Of a DNA stretch of 64,000 nucleotides, positions 45,652 to 54,533 are shown in pieces (within the stretch, counting starts at the first letter, position 1; every line of letters begins with the position of its first letter). Both the position numbers and the translations under genes were made by a program. Source of the stretch: Sphingopyxis terrae subsp. terrae NBRC 15098 (GTDB taxonomy: Bacteria; Pseudomonadota; Alphaproteobacteria; Sphingomonadales; Sphingomonadaceae). Under the pieces are notes generated by a model. It was not told where the DNA came from, made no database searches, and worked only from the letters and a program-made list of their open reading frames with translations. The stretch covers positions 1,054,001 to 1,118,000 of the forward strand of contig NZ_CP013342.1 in assembly GCF_001610975.1 (NCBI RefSeq), in the 5' to 3' direction.

Positions 45652-46632
45652 TTAAGCGGCGAGCTTGCGGTGCTGCAAGCGTCGGTGTTCGATGGTCTTC
45701 CGTTTGATCCTTTCGCGCTGTTGGATGATGGCGTCTGCCCTGCCGAAGTAGGTGTCGGCGGGCGTCACATTGCCGAGGCTTTCGTGATATCGGCGGTGAT
45801 TATAGTGGTCGATGAAGGCCTCGATCCGGGTCTCCAGATCGCCGGGCAGGAAGTAATTTTCCAGCAGGATCCGGTTCTTGAGGGTCTGGTGCCAGCGCTC
45901 GATCTTGCCTTGGGTCTGGGGATGCATCGGGGCGCCGCGGACATGGCTCATACCGTTGGCACCGATCCATTGGGCCAGCTCCTCGGCGATGTAGCTCGGA
46001 CCATTATCGCTGAGCAGCCTGGGCTTTTGCACGACCCTGGCTGACGAACAGCCCGAGGCTTCAAGCGCCAGTTCCAGCGTGTCGGTGACGTCCCCGGCGC
46101 GCATGGTGGTGCAAAGCTTCCAGGCGATGACATAGCGGGAGAAGTCGTCGAGCACGGTCGACAGATACACCCAGCCCCAACCGATGATTTTGAAGTAGGT
46201 GAAGTCGGTCTGCCACATCTCGTTCGGCCGCGTCGTCTTGGTGTGGAACGCATCGGCCGCCTTGATCACGATGAAGGCCGGGCTGGTGATCAGGTCATGG
46301 GCTTTCAGAAGCCGGTAAACCGTCGATTCCGACACGAAGTAGCGCTTCTCGTCGGTAAAGCGCACAGCCAACTCGCGGGGCGATAGCTCGGACTCGTCCA
46401 GCGCCATCTCGACGATCTGCTGCTGGATATCGTTGCCGATGCGATTCCACACCCGGCTCGGCGCCGATGGCCGATCCTCTAGCGCCTCCGGCCCGCCTTC
46501 GAGGTAGCGGTCATACCATCGATAGAAGGTCCGGCGGGGGATGCCGAGCTGGTCCAGCGTCCGCTTGGCGGGCAGATGCGACTGCTCGACGATCCTGATG
46601 ATCTCGAGCTTCTCAGATGCGGGATACCTCAT
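45652..46632 (-). CDS. IS3-family transposase OrfB (DDE integrase)
   Basis: 326 residues from the ATG. An N-terminal HTH-like segment (GIPRRTFYRWYDRYLEGG) precedes an rve integrase core: catalytic Asp in WQTDFTYFK, Asp in LLSDNGPSY, and Glu in GKIERWHQTLKNR. The ATG overlaps the orfA stop (ATGA). An A7 run on the coding strand (46661-46667), just inside orfA, is a likely -1 slippage site giving the OrfAB fusion. Confidence 0.9.
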   Translation of the reverse strand: MRYPASEKLEIIRIVEQSHLPAKRTLDQLGIPRRTFYRWYDRYLEGGPEALEDRPSAPSRVWNRIGNDIQQQIVEMALDESELSPRELAVRFTDEKRYFVSESTVYRLLKAHDLITSPAFIVIKAADAFHTKTTRPNEMWQTDFTYFKIIGWGWVYLSTVLDDFSRYVIAWKLCTTMRAGDVTDTLELALEASGCSSARVVQKPRLLSDNGPSYIAEELAQWIGANGMSHVRGAPMHPQTQGKIERWHQTLKNRILLENYFLPGDLETRIEAFIDHYNHRRYHESLGNVTPADTYFGRADAIIQQRERIKRKTIEHRRLQHRKLAA

Positions 46633-47015
46633 TCTTCGTCGCCCCCATCCGCGATCATGCTTTTTTTGAGCAGACGGTTTTCCAGCGTCAGGTCGGCCAC
46701 GCATTCCTTCAGGGCACGGGTTTCGCGGCGCAGATCGTGCACCTCGCCGGTGGTCGCAGCTCGGGCGGTATCGCCGGCCAGACGACGCTTGCCCGCTTCC
46801 ATGAACTCCTTCGACCAGGTGTAATACAGGCTCTGGGCGATGCCTTCCTTGCGGCACAGCTCGGCGATGCTGTCTTCGCCGCGCAGCCCCTCCAGCACGA
46901 TCCTGATTTTGTCCTCTGCAGAGAAGTGCCGGCGCGTCGCACGCCGTATGTCCTTCACCACCCGCTCCGCTGGGGCCTTCGGCGCCGATTTTTTCAAGGA
47001 GGATTTGGGCTTCAT
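46629..47015 (-). CDS. IS3-family transposase OrfA
   Basis: 128 residues: a basic N-terminus, then an HTH_Tnp_1 domain (FSAEDKIRIVLEGLRGEDSIAELCRKEGI) and a leucine-zipper-like helix (LRRETRALKECVADLTLENRLLKKS) for dimerisation. The reading frame slips at the AAAAAAA run near Leu-Lys-Lys to join orfB. It binds the element ends. Confidence 0.88.
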   Translation of the reverse strand: MKPKSSLKKSAPKAPAERVVKDIRRATRRHFSAEDKIRIVLEGLRGEDSIAELCRKEGIAQSLYYTWSKEFMEAGKRRLAGDTARAATTGEVHDLRRETRALKECVADLTLENRLLKKSMIADGGDEE

Positions 47016-47091
47016 CTTCGTTCCTTCGTCACTACGACGAAGCCCAAATCCTCCTTAAATCACAACCTCAAATCTGTGCCATTGGCGCTGA

Positions 47092-47322
47092 CGGCGGACA
47101 GCGCGTCTCGTCGATGAATGGGTAACGGCCGTTGGACTTCGAAGCGAAGACTACGGGACGCATTCGTTGCGCAGAACAAAAGCGTCGATCATTTACAAGG
47201 CGACCGGGAACTTGCGAGCTGTGCAGATTCTGCTCGGCCACACCAAGATTGAAAATACGGTACGATACCTCGGCGTCGATGTTGAAGATGCGTTGACGCT
47301 GGCAGAAGGCATCGAAGTCTAA
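47092..47322 (+). pseudogene. C-terminal remnant of a tyrosine recombinase
   Basis: An open frame without a start encodes the catalytic end of an integrase: LVDEWVTAVGL, then YGTHSLRRTK (the His-x-x-Arg box), LRAVQILLGHTKIENTVRYLG (second His and the nucleophile Tyr) and a stop after EGIEV. The rest of the gene is missing and the frame breaks right at the IS3 right end, so it was probably cut by that insertion or an associated deletion. Confidence 0.8.
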
Positions 47323-47342
47323 CCAGCAAATCGCGTATTCTG

Positions 47343-47382
47343 GAGAGCGAGCGTTCTAGCTCATGGTAGAACGTCCGCTCTC
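47343..47382 (+). terminator. Strong intrinsic terminator
   Basis: A two-part stem, GAGAGCG with CGCTCTC and CGTTCTA with TAGAACG, separated by a 2x2 mismatch and capped by an eight-base loop, then TTTGTTT. It lies 20 bases after the integrase remnant stop and probably served that gene. Confidence 0.8.
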
Positions 47383-47715
47383 TTTGTTTGACACCTAAAA
47401 GCGGACTGTCTCCAAGCGTTGAGAGTTTCAGACGCCGCCAGGCGTCAGAAAGTCTTCGGTGGCCGAACCGCGGTGGTCATGGGCCGAGCTATGGGGAAAG
47501 CTGTTTTGCGCTGATGCTGGGGTAGCCAGATGCCGCCCAAAAGCAGGCGCATCTGAGAACGGTCCGTCTGGAAATGGGTCGCGAAAGCGGACGCTGAAAG
47601 TCGGACCGTCCGATTTTGCGGTTCCGGCGTCTGCTATTGGGCAGCACCGGCGCGAGCGGGTCCGCTTCCAGGCGCGGGTGCGCGCTGGATCGTGTCGGTG
47701 CCAGGCCGTGCCGGG
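47383..47715. other. Non-coding stretch between integrase remnant and IS91-type transposase
   Basis: I see no supported gene. The stretch holds copies of an AAAGCGGAC-like motif (near 47399 and 47585), a perfect small dyad TCGGAC-C-GTCCGA at 47601-47613, and a GC-rich remainder reaching the transposase stop. The dyad region could hold the terminal end of the IS91-type element. Confidence 0.5.
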
Positions 47716-48906
47716 TCACGGCGCATGTGTCCCGGGTGCGAGGGATGGCGGTGGCGGCGCGCGGGGCTGATAGCGGCGCTCGAACACTTCGATGATGATC
47801 ATGATGCCGCCGCAGCACGGACAGGTCGGTCGGGGCTCTGCATCGTTGGCGGGCTCGACGGTCGGCGGAGGTGCGACATCGAGCAGGCGGCGCGCGCGTT
47901 CGAGATGATCCTTGCGGCGTGCGCTGGCGAGGAGGCCATAGTGGCGGATCCGGTGGAACCCGCGCGGCAGGGCGTGGAGGAGGAAGCGGCGGATGAACTC
48001 GTTGGCGGCGAGGGTCATGACCTGCTGCCGTGTGGCGCCGGCCTTGCGGTAATCCTTGTAGCGGAAGGTGACCCCGGCCTCGTCGAAGCGGAGAAGGCGG
48101 CTGTTCGATATGGCGACGCGGTGAGTGTAGCGCGCGAGGTAAGCGAGCACGGCCTCGGGGCCCGCGAATGGCGGCTTGGCATAGACCACCCAGCGCTTCT
48201 TCCTGACGGGTGAGAGGTGCCGCAGGAATGCACGCCGCTCGGCAAGATCCGACATGCTGCCGTAGAATGCGAGCTGCCCGCGATCATGGAGGGCGCGCAG
48301 CCGGGTGAGGAACAGGCGTCGGAAGAGCGCGCCAAGGACGCGGACCGGGAGCAGGAAGGCGGGGCGCGCCGATATCCAGCGCGTTCCATCGCGGGATATG
48401 CCGCCGCCGGGCACGATCATGTGGATGTGCGGATGATGGGTGAGCGCCGAGCCCCAGGTATGGAGGACGGCGGTGATGCCGATCCGGGCGCCGAGGTGCT
48501 TGGGATCAGCGGCGATGGTCATCATCGTATCGGCCGCGGCCTTGAACAAGAGGTCATAGACCAGCGCCTTGTTGTAATAGGCGATCGCGGCGACCTCAGC
48601 AGGCAGGGTGAACACGACATGGAAGTAACCGACCGGGAGGAGATCGGCCTCGCGCGCTTCGAGCCAGCTGCGCGCGGCGGCGCCCTGGCATCTGGGGCAG
48701 TGGCGGTTGCGGCAGCTGTTGTACGCGATCCGCCAGTGGCCGCAGTCGGTGCAAGCCTCGACGTGGCCACCCAAAGCGGCGGTGCGGCAATGTTCGATCG
48801 CCGACATGATCCTCAGCTGATGCAGGCTGAGATGCCCGGTATGGGACGTGCGATACGCAGGGCCAGCAGCACGGAAGATGTCGGCGACCTCGAGCGAGGC
48901 GCGCAT
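47716..48906 (-). CDS. IS91-family transposase (Y2/HUH type)
   Basis: 396 residues. An N-terminal zinc-binding part has paired cysteines (EACTDCGHW, SCRNRHCPRCQG). The HUH motif is in HPHIHMIVPGGG, and the tyrosine-bearing helix reads AYLARYTHRVAIS. These elements move by rolling-circle-like single-strand transfer. The C-terminus has four more Cys (PTCPCCGG region) and a Pro-rich tail. The ATG at 48906 gives a family-like N-terminus; the frame upstream overlaps the recombinase gene. Confidence 0.88.
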   Translation of the reverse strand: MRASLEVADIFRAAGPAYRTSHTGHLSLHQLRIMSAIEHCRTAALGGHVEACTDCGHWRIAYNSCRNRHCPRCQGAAARSWLEAREADLLPVGYFHVVFTLPAEVAAIAYYNKALVYDLLFKAAADTMMTIAADPKHLGARIGITAVLHTWGSALTHHPHIHMIVPGGGISRDGTRWISARPAFLLPVRVLGALFRRLFLTRLRALHDRGQLAFYGSMSDLAERRAFLRHLSPVRKKRWVVYAKPPFAGPEAVLAYLARYTHRVAISNSRLLRFDEAGVTFRYKDYRKAGATRQQVMTLAANEFIRRFLLHALPRGFHRIRHYGLLASARRKDHLERARRLLDVAPPPTVEPANDAEPRPTCPCCGGIMIIIEVFERRYQPRAPPPPSLAPGTHAP

Positions 48907-48911
48907 CGGCC

Positions 48912-49820
48912 TCAGCCGTCGGGTGCCTCCTCGCTCGGTGATGCGAGCGCGAGCCTGTCGAGCGGACTGACGATCGACCGTACCGTCTTGGTCGCGACCT
49001 TCGTGTAAAAGGCGGTGGTGTTGAGTGCGGAATGACCGAGCAACACCTGGATGACGCGGATATCGACGCCATCCTCGAGCAAGTGGGTGGCGAAGCTGTG
49101 GCGCAGAGTGTGCGGTCCGACACGCTTGTCGATATCCGCGGCCTCGGCCGCTTCGACGACGATCCGATAGAGCTGGCGCGTGCTGATCGGCGCCGCAGCG
49201 CTCTGGCCCGGGAAGAGCCAGCCATCGGGAAGCAGCACGCCTTGCTGCCGTCCGGCACGCCACCAGTCGCGCAGCAGGAGGAGCAGGCCTTCGGGCAGCA
49301 TGGCGTTGCGGTAGCGGCCGCCTTTACCGCGCTCGATCCGCAGCAGCATGCGCTTGCTGTCGATATCGCTGACCTTGAGCGCCGACACCTCGGCGACGCG
49401 CAGGCCCGCGCCGTAAGCGACCGACAGGGCCGCCTGGTGCTTGAGGGAGCGGGTCGCATCGAGCAGGCGCTTCACCTCGGCCATCGTCAGCACGACGGGG
49501 ATCCTACGGACCTGCTTGGTGCGGATTAGCTTACGCGCGAGATCGGGGCGGTCGAGCGTGTGCGTGAAGAAGAACCGCAGCGCGCCAACGATGCTGTTCA
49601 TCGTTGGTGCCGGGACGCCCGCCTGTTGCTGTTCGATCTGGAACTGCCGGACATCCTCGGCGCTCGCGGTGTGCGGCGAGCGCCCGAGCCAGGTCGCGAA
49701 CCGGCCGACGTCGCGAAGATAGTTACGCTGCGTCTCCTTCGAGAAGCGGCGCATGGTCATGTCGTCGATCAGCCGCTGGCGCAGCGGGCTGATCGGGCCA
49801 ATCTGGATAAGCTCGTTCAT
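48912..49820 (-). CDS. Tyrosine recombinase associated with the IS91-type element
   Basis: 302 residues. N-terminal SAM-like core-binding domain (about 12-98), then a catalytic domain with Arg in GAGLRVAEV, Lys in IERGKGGRYR, HTLRHSFATHL, LLGHSAL and the nucleophile Tyr in AFYTKV. All residues are present. It runs directly into the transposase gene (gap of five bases), so the two are probably expressed together. Confidence 0.9.
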   Translation of the reverse strand: MNELIQIGPISPLRQRLIDDMTMRRFSKETQRNYLRDVGRFATWLGRSPHTASAEDVRQFQIEQQQAGVPAPTMNSIVGALRFFFTHTLDRPDLARKLIRTKQVRRIPVVLTMAEVKRLLDATRSLKHQAALSVAYGAGLRVAEVSALKVSDIDSKRMLLRIERGKGGRYRNAMLPEGLLLLLRDWWRAGRQQGVLLPDGWLFPGQSAAAPISTRQLYRIVVEAAEAADIDKRVGPHTLRHSFATHLLEDGVDIRVIQVLLGHSALNTTAFYTKVATKTVRSIVSPLDRLALASPSEEAPDG

Positions 49821-49822
49821 CG

Positions 49823-49849
49823 TTCGACTCCTCAGGTAAAGGAGTCGAA
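49823..49849. repeat. Perfect 10-bp inverted repeat upstream of the recombinase gene
   Basis: TTCGACTCCT and AGGAGTCGAA with a seven-base loop, two bases outside the recombinase start codon. It may be an end or origin of the IS91-type element, an operator for the recombinase gene, or both. It is the last symmetric signal before the unrelated DNA that follows. Confidence 0.65.
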
Positions 49850-50031
49850 AGGGTCTGCCTCTGGCCGCCAGCGTTCAATCAGGCGTGACGCTCGCTGGGG
49901 TTCTTTACATCGAGGCTAGCACCAATCCGCGCAGCGGTTCGTGCACCGGCCAGACTCGGCGATTTCGCCAACGGGGAGGATCGCTCTTGTCTCAACGGCC
50001 AGAACCGGGTGGGATGCGGATGCTGGATCGT

Positions 50032-50646
50032 CTAAGTTACGTTGTCAGGCCTGGGCGCGGCATTACACTTTTCGACAAACCTCAGCACGTCGGACGCTCC
50101 GGCGCGGGCCCGAAGACTGTCCACACCGAAATCAGAAACTCCAATCGACGCATCTTGCGGTGCTCCCCTTTGAAACCAGCTGGCTATCGCGTCCTTGTCT
50201 TTCTCGAGCAATGGTGCGGTCACGATCGTGTCCACTTCGCCGAAGTCTATGATCGACGTCTTCGCCGTAAAGGAGTTGATGGTCACCAACCGGCCTTGGG
50301 ACCGCTCCCAATCGAAAGTTACCTGAGCATGAGAGAAATATGAGTAGGGCCGTGGGCTAGCGTTGATATCTGCTCGTTCATCTGCCGTGTATGGTAACCG
50401 GGCTTTCGTCATCAAGCGGAGCCCGTCCGGAGTGCAGAGTAGCGACATCGATGCGCGCTTCAATGGATACCATCGAGACGCAATTTCAATCTTACTGGAA
50501 ACTTTAAACGGAAGATGATCGGTCCCGACCCAGTCGACGAATAACCAACTCGGCCGAAAGCCGGTGACGAAAAGGATCAAAGCGAGAGACACAACTGCGA
50601 CAGCGAACGCTCGGACGAGCCAACTTGATACTTTGCGTTCAATCAT
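50032..50646 (-). CDS. Membrane-anchored hypothetical protein
   Basis: 204 residues, unrecognised. One N-terminal transmembrane helix (about 9-30, RAFAVAVVSLALILFV) is followed by an extracytoplasmic domain with two cysteines (LLCTPDG and EKCNAAP). Base composition is lower in GC than the core genes. It sits alone between the mobile elements and the heat-shock cluster, which fits acquired DNA. Confidence 0.6.
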   Translation of the reverse strand: MIERKVSSWLVRAFAVAVVSLALILFVTGFRPSWLFVDWVGTDHLPFKVSSKIEIASRWYPLKRASMSLLCTPDGLRLMTKARLPYTADERADINASPRPYSYFSHAQVTFDWERSQGRLVTINSFTAKTSIIDFGEVDTIVTAPLLEKDKDAIASWFQRGAPQDASIGVSDFGVDSLRARAGASDVLRFVEKCNAAPRPDNVT

Positions 50647-50750
50647 TGCGGCAGGATATAGGCGCTTGTTGTCAAGATCCCGTGAATACCCGCAATCGGT
50701 CTCTTCCAGCGCAGGTATTTGCCGCGAACGGCTGCTTTCTGAGATTCTCG

Positions 50751-50788
50751 CCCGAAAACGGCCTGACCGAAAACGGCCAAGACGGATT
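50751..50788. repeat. Short tandem repeat CCGAAAACGGCC
   Basis: Two direct copies of CCGAAAACGGCC separated by three bases, within a gene-free stretch of about 195 bases (50647-50841). No promoter or gene is evident there. Confidence 0.5.
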
Positions 50789-50841
50789 CTGCGCGGTGGC
50801 GCGGCGGTGACAACTTTATCATCCGTCGTGCCTATGGAACG

Positions 50842-51021
50842 CTAAGACGGCAGGCTCGCGAGGTCTTCAAGGACCGCGCTCCAATAAGCGATTTCCTGAC
50901 CGTTGCCGCGTTCACGCGCCCATTCGAGTTGCCGAGCCACGAGCTGCTTGGCCTCGTTTCCGTGTCGCAGCTTCAGTTGGGCTGAGCAGCCGCGAACGCT
51001 TTGACTGCCGTAAAAGGGCAT
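50842..51021 (-). CDS. Small hypothetical protein downstream of groEL
   Basis: 59 residues from the ATG at 51021 (MPFYGSQSV), which has a GAGGGAA site; a start 36 bases upstream is possible. It is helical and charged (QLVARQLEWARERGNGQEIAYWSAVLEDLA), of the size and character of small regulatory or antitoxin-like proteins, but no family is recognised. It follows groEL by about 75 bases on the same strand and may be read through from it. Confidence 0.55.
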   Translation of the reverse strand: MPFYGSQSVRGCSAQLKLRHGNEAKQLVARQLEWARERGNGQEIAYWSAVLEDLASLPS

Positions 51022-51096
51022 GACAGTTCCCTCCGCATTCTCCTTGGTTGCGAGCATGAAGGGGATAGGGCGGCGGTCGCCCGCCGCCCTATCTCG

Positions 51097-52719
<1,623 letters not shown>

Positions 52720-52764
52720 TTACCTCCTTCTTGCTGTCCTTTCAGTTGTTGGATGGATGTGGCG

Positions 52765-53079
52765 TCAGGCGGCCTTTTTGAGCGCCTCGGCCTCTTCGAT
52801 GACGCCGAGGATGTCGCTCTCCTTCATGATGAGCAGCTCCTCGCCGTTGATGCGCACCTCGGTGCCCGACCATTTGCCGAACAGGATGCGGTCGCCGGCC
52901 CGAACGTCGAGCGCGGTCACCGTGCCGTCCTCGGCGCGGGCACCCGGTCCGACGGCGACGACTTCGCCTTCCTGCGGCTTTTCCTTGGCGGTGTCGGGGA
53001 TGATGATGCCGCCCGAGGTCTTCTCCTCGGCTTCGATGCGGCGGACGACCACACGGTCGTGCAAGGGACGGAAATGCAT
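52765..53079 (-). CDS. groES: Co-chaperonin GroES
   Basis: 104 residues: [14 protein letters not shown], the mobile loop [18 protein letters not shown] and [19 protein letters not shown]. It caps GroEL. The ATG follows GGAGG. Its frame opens upstream inside the leader, so the longer form is rejected. A 48-base gap with an AAGGAGG site separates it from groEL, so they are one operon. Its promoter and a CIRCE-like site lie upstream. Confidence 0.95.
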   Translation of the reverse strand: MHFRPLHDRVVVRRIEAEEKTSGGIIIPDTAKEKPQEGEVVAVGPGARAEDGTVTALDVRAGDRILFGKWSGTEVRINGEELLIMKESDILGVIEEAEALKKAA

Positions 53080-53148
53080 GCATAACCTCCATGTTGCATA
53101 ACGATATGATACAGACCGCGCGCCTGTCCGGGACGCGCGGCCGCCATG

Positions 53149-53177
53149 AACTAGGAAGCGCATTTTTTTGCTTCAAG
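53149..53177 (-). promoter_or_regulatory. Heat-shock (RpoH-type) promoter of groES-groEL
   Basis: On the minus strand: CTTGAA (53177-53172), a 17-base spacer, and CTAGTT (53154-53149). Both hexamers match the alphaproteobacterial RpoH pattern (CTTGAA/C, then CTATNT-like). The spacer ends CGCTTC exactly as in the Hsp20 promoter. Transcription would begin about 70 bases before the ATG. Confidence 0.75.
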
Positions 53178-53194
53178 AGGATCGCTCAAATTTA

Positions 53195-53221
53195 TTGGCA
53201 CTCCTACCAGCAGAGTGACAA
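53195..53221. promoter_or_regulatory. CIRCE-like operator
   Basis: TTGGCACTC-N9-GAGTGACAA; the CIRCE consensus is TTAGCACTC-N9-GAGTGCTAA, the target of the repressor HrcA. The arms match in eight and seven of nine positions and the spacer is exactly nine. It lies upstream of the -35 rather than downstream of the start, so it may act by hindering polymerase binding or on a second promoter. Confidence 0.7.
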
Positions 53222-53342
53222 AAATGCATGTTGTGGGCGGCCTGCGCCCCCTTGACTCGACTCGCTCCGTTACCAAACTCTGTCGTCGCGGCGCCATGCC
53301 GCACAACGAGAAAGGAATGGCGACAAGGAAGGAGGCACGATC

Positions 53343-53570
53343 ATGTCGCAGCCATTTTCCCGGTTTCTACACCCGTTCGACGTAGCGCATCACCCGAGCC
53401 TCGAGCCCGAAGTCAAGCGCGCCCTTCTTGCATCCTGGGCATCGGACCGCGTGTCGGTCCGGGGCAAGCCCGCGCTGCGCAAGCCGCCGGGCGCGCGGCG
53501 CGCGGTGCCGGTCGACGATGTGCTCGCGGCGCTCCGCTCGCTCGACGGCGGCGAGGCGCGTTCGCCATGA
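53343..53570 (+). CDS. Small conserved hypothetical protein upstream of usg
   Basis: 75 residues. SRFLHPFDVAHHPSLEPEVKRALLASWASD is characteristic of a small family that I recall beside usg in alphaproteobacteria; no function is known. It ends with DDVLAALRSLDGG. The ATG follows AGGAAGGAGG. The stop overlaps the usg ATG (ATGA). It is divergent from groES; the space between holds the CIRCE-like site. Confidence 0.75.
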   Translation: MSQPFSRFLHPFDVAHHPSLEPEVKRALLASWASDRVSVRGKPALRKPPGARRAVPVDDVLAALRSLDGGEARSP

Positions 53571-53836
53571 CCGACCGGGCGCTGATCGCACAGCTCGACG
53601 GCTACGGGCTGACCACCGCCGAGATCCATTATTACCGGCCCGATCATCCTTCGCTGCTCCAGCTGTACGTCTGGCAGGAATATGATCTTCCGCCGGACTT
53701 TCCGGTGCTGTTCGATTTTTTGGCGATGTGGCGCCGCCAGATCGAGGCGACGCTTCACTCGGTCCGGATCGCGCACAACAGGCTGATCAGGCCAGCCGAG
53801 TGGCGCGCGGCCGACGTCATCCGCGCGATCGACTGA
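53567..53836 (+). CDS. usg: Usg family protein
   Basis: 89 residues matching the alphaproteobacterial Usg proteins, first named as a gene upstream of the trp genes: LTTAEIHYYRPDHPSLLQLYVWQEYDL in two parts, then PDFPVLFDFLAMWRRQIEATLHSVRIA. The function is unknown. Here it is far from trp genes and travels with the heat-shock cluster, as also happens elsewhere in the order. Translation is coupled to the gene before it. Confidence 0.85.
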   Translation: MTDRALIAQLDGYGLTTAEIHYYRPDHPSLLQLYVWQEYDLPPDFPVLFDFLAMWRRQIEATLHSVRIAHNRLIRPAEWRAADVIRAID

Positions 53837-53887
53837 CCGAGCGATGGAGCGTCTCCAGCCCGTCAGCTGGACTTCACCAGATAAGCG

Positions 53888-53910
53888 GGGCCGCTGATGA
53901 ACAGCGGCCC
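53888..53910. terminator. Bidirectional terminator hairpin
   Basis: A perfect nine-base-pair stem GGGCCGCTG/CAGCGGCCC with loop ATGAA, between convergent usg and the Hsp20 gene, followed on the plus strand by AAAGGATTG. The T/A-run is weak in both directions, but the position is that of a shared terminator. Confidence 0.65.
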
Positions 53911-53919
53911 AAAGGATTG

Positions 53920-54399
53920 TCAGGCGTTTTCGAGCGTCTTTTCCTTCGATGATCCGATCCGGCGCGGTTCGGTGTTCCCGCTGCCGATCTCGATCTTGCG
54001 CGGTTTCATCGCCTCGGGAATGACCCGCTTGAGCTCGATCGCGAGCAGGCCGTCGGCGAAACTCGCGCTGCCGACCTCTACATAATCGGCAAGCTGGAAG
54101 CGCCGCTCGAAGGGGCGGCGGGCGATACCGCGGTGAAGGTAGTTGCTCTTCGCATCCTCTTCCGCCGGCTTGCCCGTCACGCTGAGCTGATTCTGCTGCG
54201 CGACGATCTCGATCTCCTCAGCCTTGAAGCCGGGGACAGCGAGCATGATGCGGAAGCGGTCGTCGGTCTCGCGCACGATGTCGAAGGCCGGGTAGCCGTC
54301 GGACGTCTCGCCGCGCTGCCCTTTTTCGAGCAGGTCGAAGAGATGATCGAAGCCCACCGTCGAGCGGCGGAAGGGGGTGAAGTCAAAATCGGTTCTCAT
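53920..54399 (-). CDS. Hsp20/alpha-crystallin small heat-shock protein
   Basis: 159 residues. The N-terminus MRTDFDFTPFRRSTVGFDHLFDL is of the IbpA-like class A type. The alpha-crystallin domain (about 35-130) includes YPAFDIVRETDDRFRIMLAVPGF, then RRPFERRFQLADYVEV and GLLAIELKRVIPEAMKPRKI with the conserved IxI-like tail. It holds unfolding proteins for refolding. The start follows AGGAGG inside a structured leader; an upstream ATG in the leader is rejected for that reason. Confidence 0.93.
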   Translation of the reverse strand: MRTDFDFTPFRRSTVGFDHLFDLLEKGQRGETSDGYPAFDIVRETDDRFRIMLAVPGFKAEEIEIVAQQNQLSVTGKPAEEDAKSNYLHRGIARRPFERRFQLADYVEVGSASFADGLLAIELKRVIPEAMKPRKIEIGSGNTEPRRIGSSKEKTLENA

Positions 54400-54500
54400 T
54401 TCCAAATCCTCCTGATTGAAGCAATTCGGGCATGAGGCGCGCCGGTACATAGAGCCGACGCTCTCTATGTCCTCGGGACGCGGGAAATCCGGCGTCCGGG
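54400..54500 (-). promoter_or_regulatory. ROSE-like RNA thermometer in the Hsp20 leader
   Basis: The leader of about 100 bases folds into a stable 5' hairpin, ACATAGAG-N8-CTCTATGT (54447-54470), and a 3' hairpin in which TTGCT (minus strand, 54424-54420) faces AGGA of the AGGAGG ribosome site (54413-54408) over a six-base loop. U-Y-G-C-U opposite A-G-G-A with a bulged G is the diagnostic core of ROSE elements, which open on heating to free the ribosome site of rhizobial and other small heat-shock genes. Confidence 0.75.
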
Positions 54501-54504
54501 AAAA

Positions 54505-54533
54505 AATTAGGAAGCGGTTTTTCCGGTTTCAAG
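54505..54533 (-). promoter_or_regulatory. Heat-shock (RpoH-type) promoter of the Hsp20 gene
   Basis: On the minus strand: CTTGAA (54533-54528), 17 bases, CTAATT (54510-54505). The spacer ends CCGCTTC before the -10, the same as in the groES promoter (GCGCTTC). Initiation a few bases further gives the thermometer-bearing leader. Confidence 0.78.

Larger units (their letters stand above)
45597..47081 (-). mobile_element. IS3-family insertion sequence
   Basis: About 1.49 kb bounded by imperfect inverted repeats: TGGCGCAGAT (45597-45606) and ATCTGTGCCA (47072-47081), with further partial match inwards (GTTGATTAGCGGAG against GTGATTTAAGGAGG). It encodes orfA and orfB on the minus strand in the two-frame IS3 arrangement. 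I could not see a clear target-site duplication, so it may have been involved in a rearrangement or its neighbour may have changed. Confidence 0.8.
47601..49849 (-). mobile_element. IS91-family element with associated tyrosine recombinase (ends approximate)
   Basis: Two minus-strand genes separated by five bases: a tyrosine recombinase and an HUH-type transposase, an arrangement known for a subset of IS91 elements. Candidate ends are the dyad TCGGAC-C-GTCCGA (47601-47613) on the transposase 3' side and a perfect ten-base inverted repeat, TTCGACTCCT/AGGAGTCGAA (49823-49832 and 49840-49849), just outside the recombinase start. IS91 ends are not inverted repeats of each other, so they cannot be fixed from one copy. 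Confidence 0.6.

Noticed and set aside
47459..47770. Plus-strand open frame near the IS91 transposase end
   Set aside because: Arg/Pro/Gly-rich, overlaps the transposase C-terminus and non-coding DNA, no motif.
53240..53300. Heat-shock promoter for the usg side (CTTGAC near 53253)
   Set aside because: With a 17-base spacer the -10 would be CAAACT, too far from the pattern of the two good promoters.
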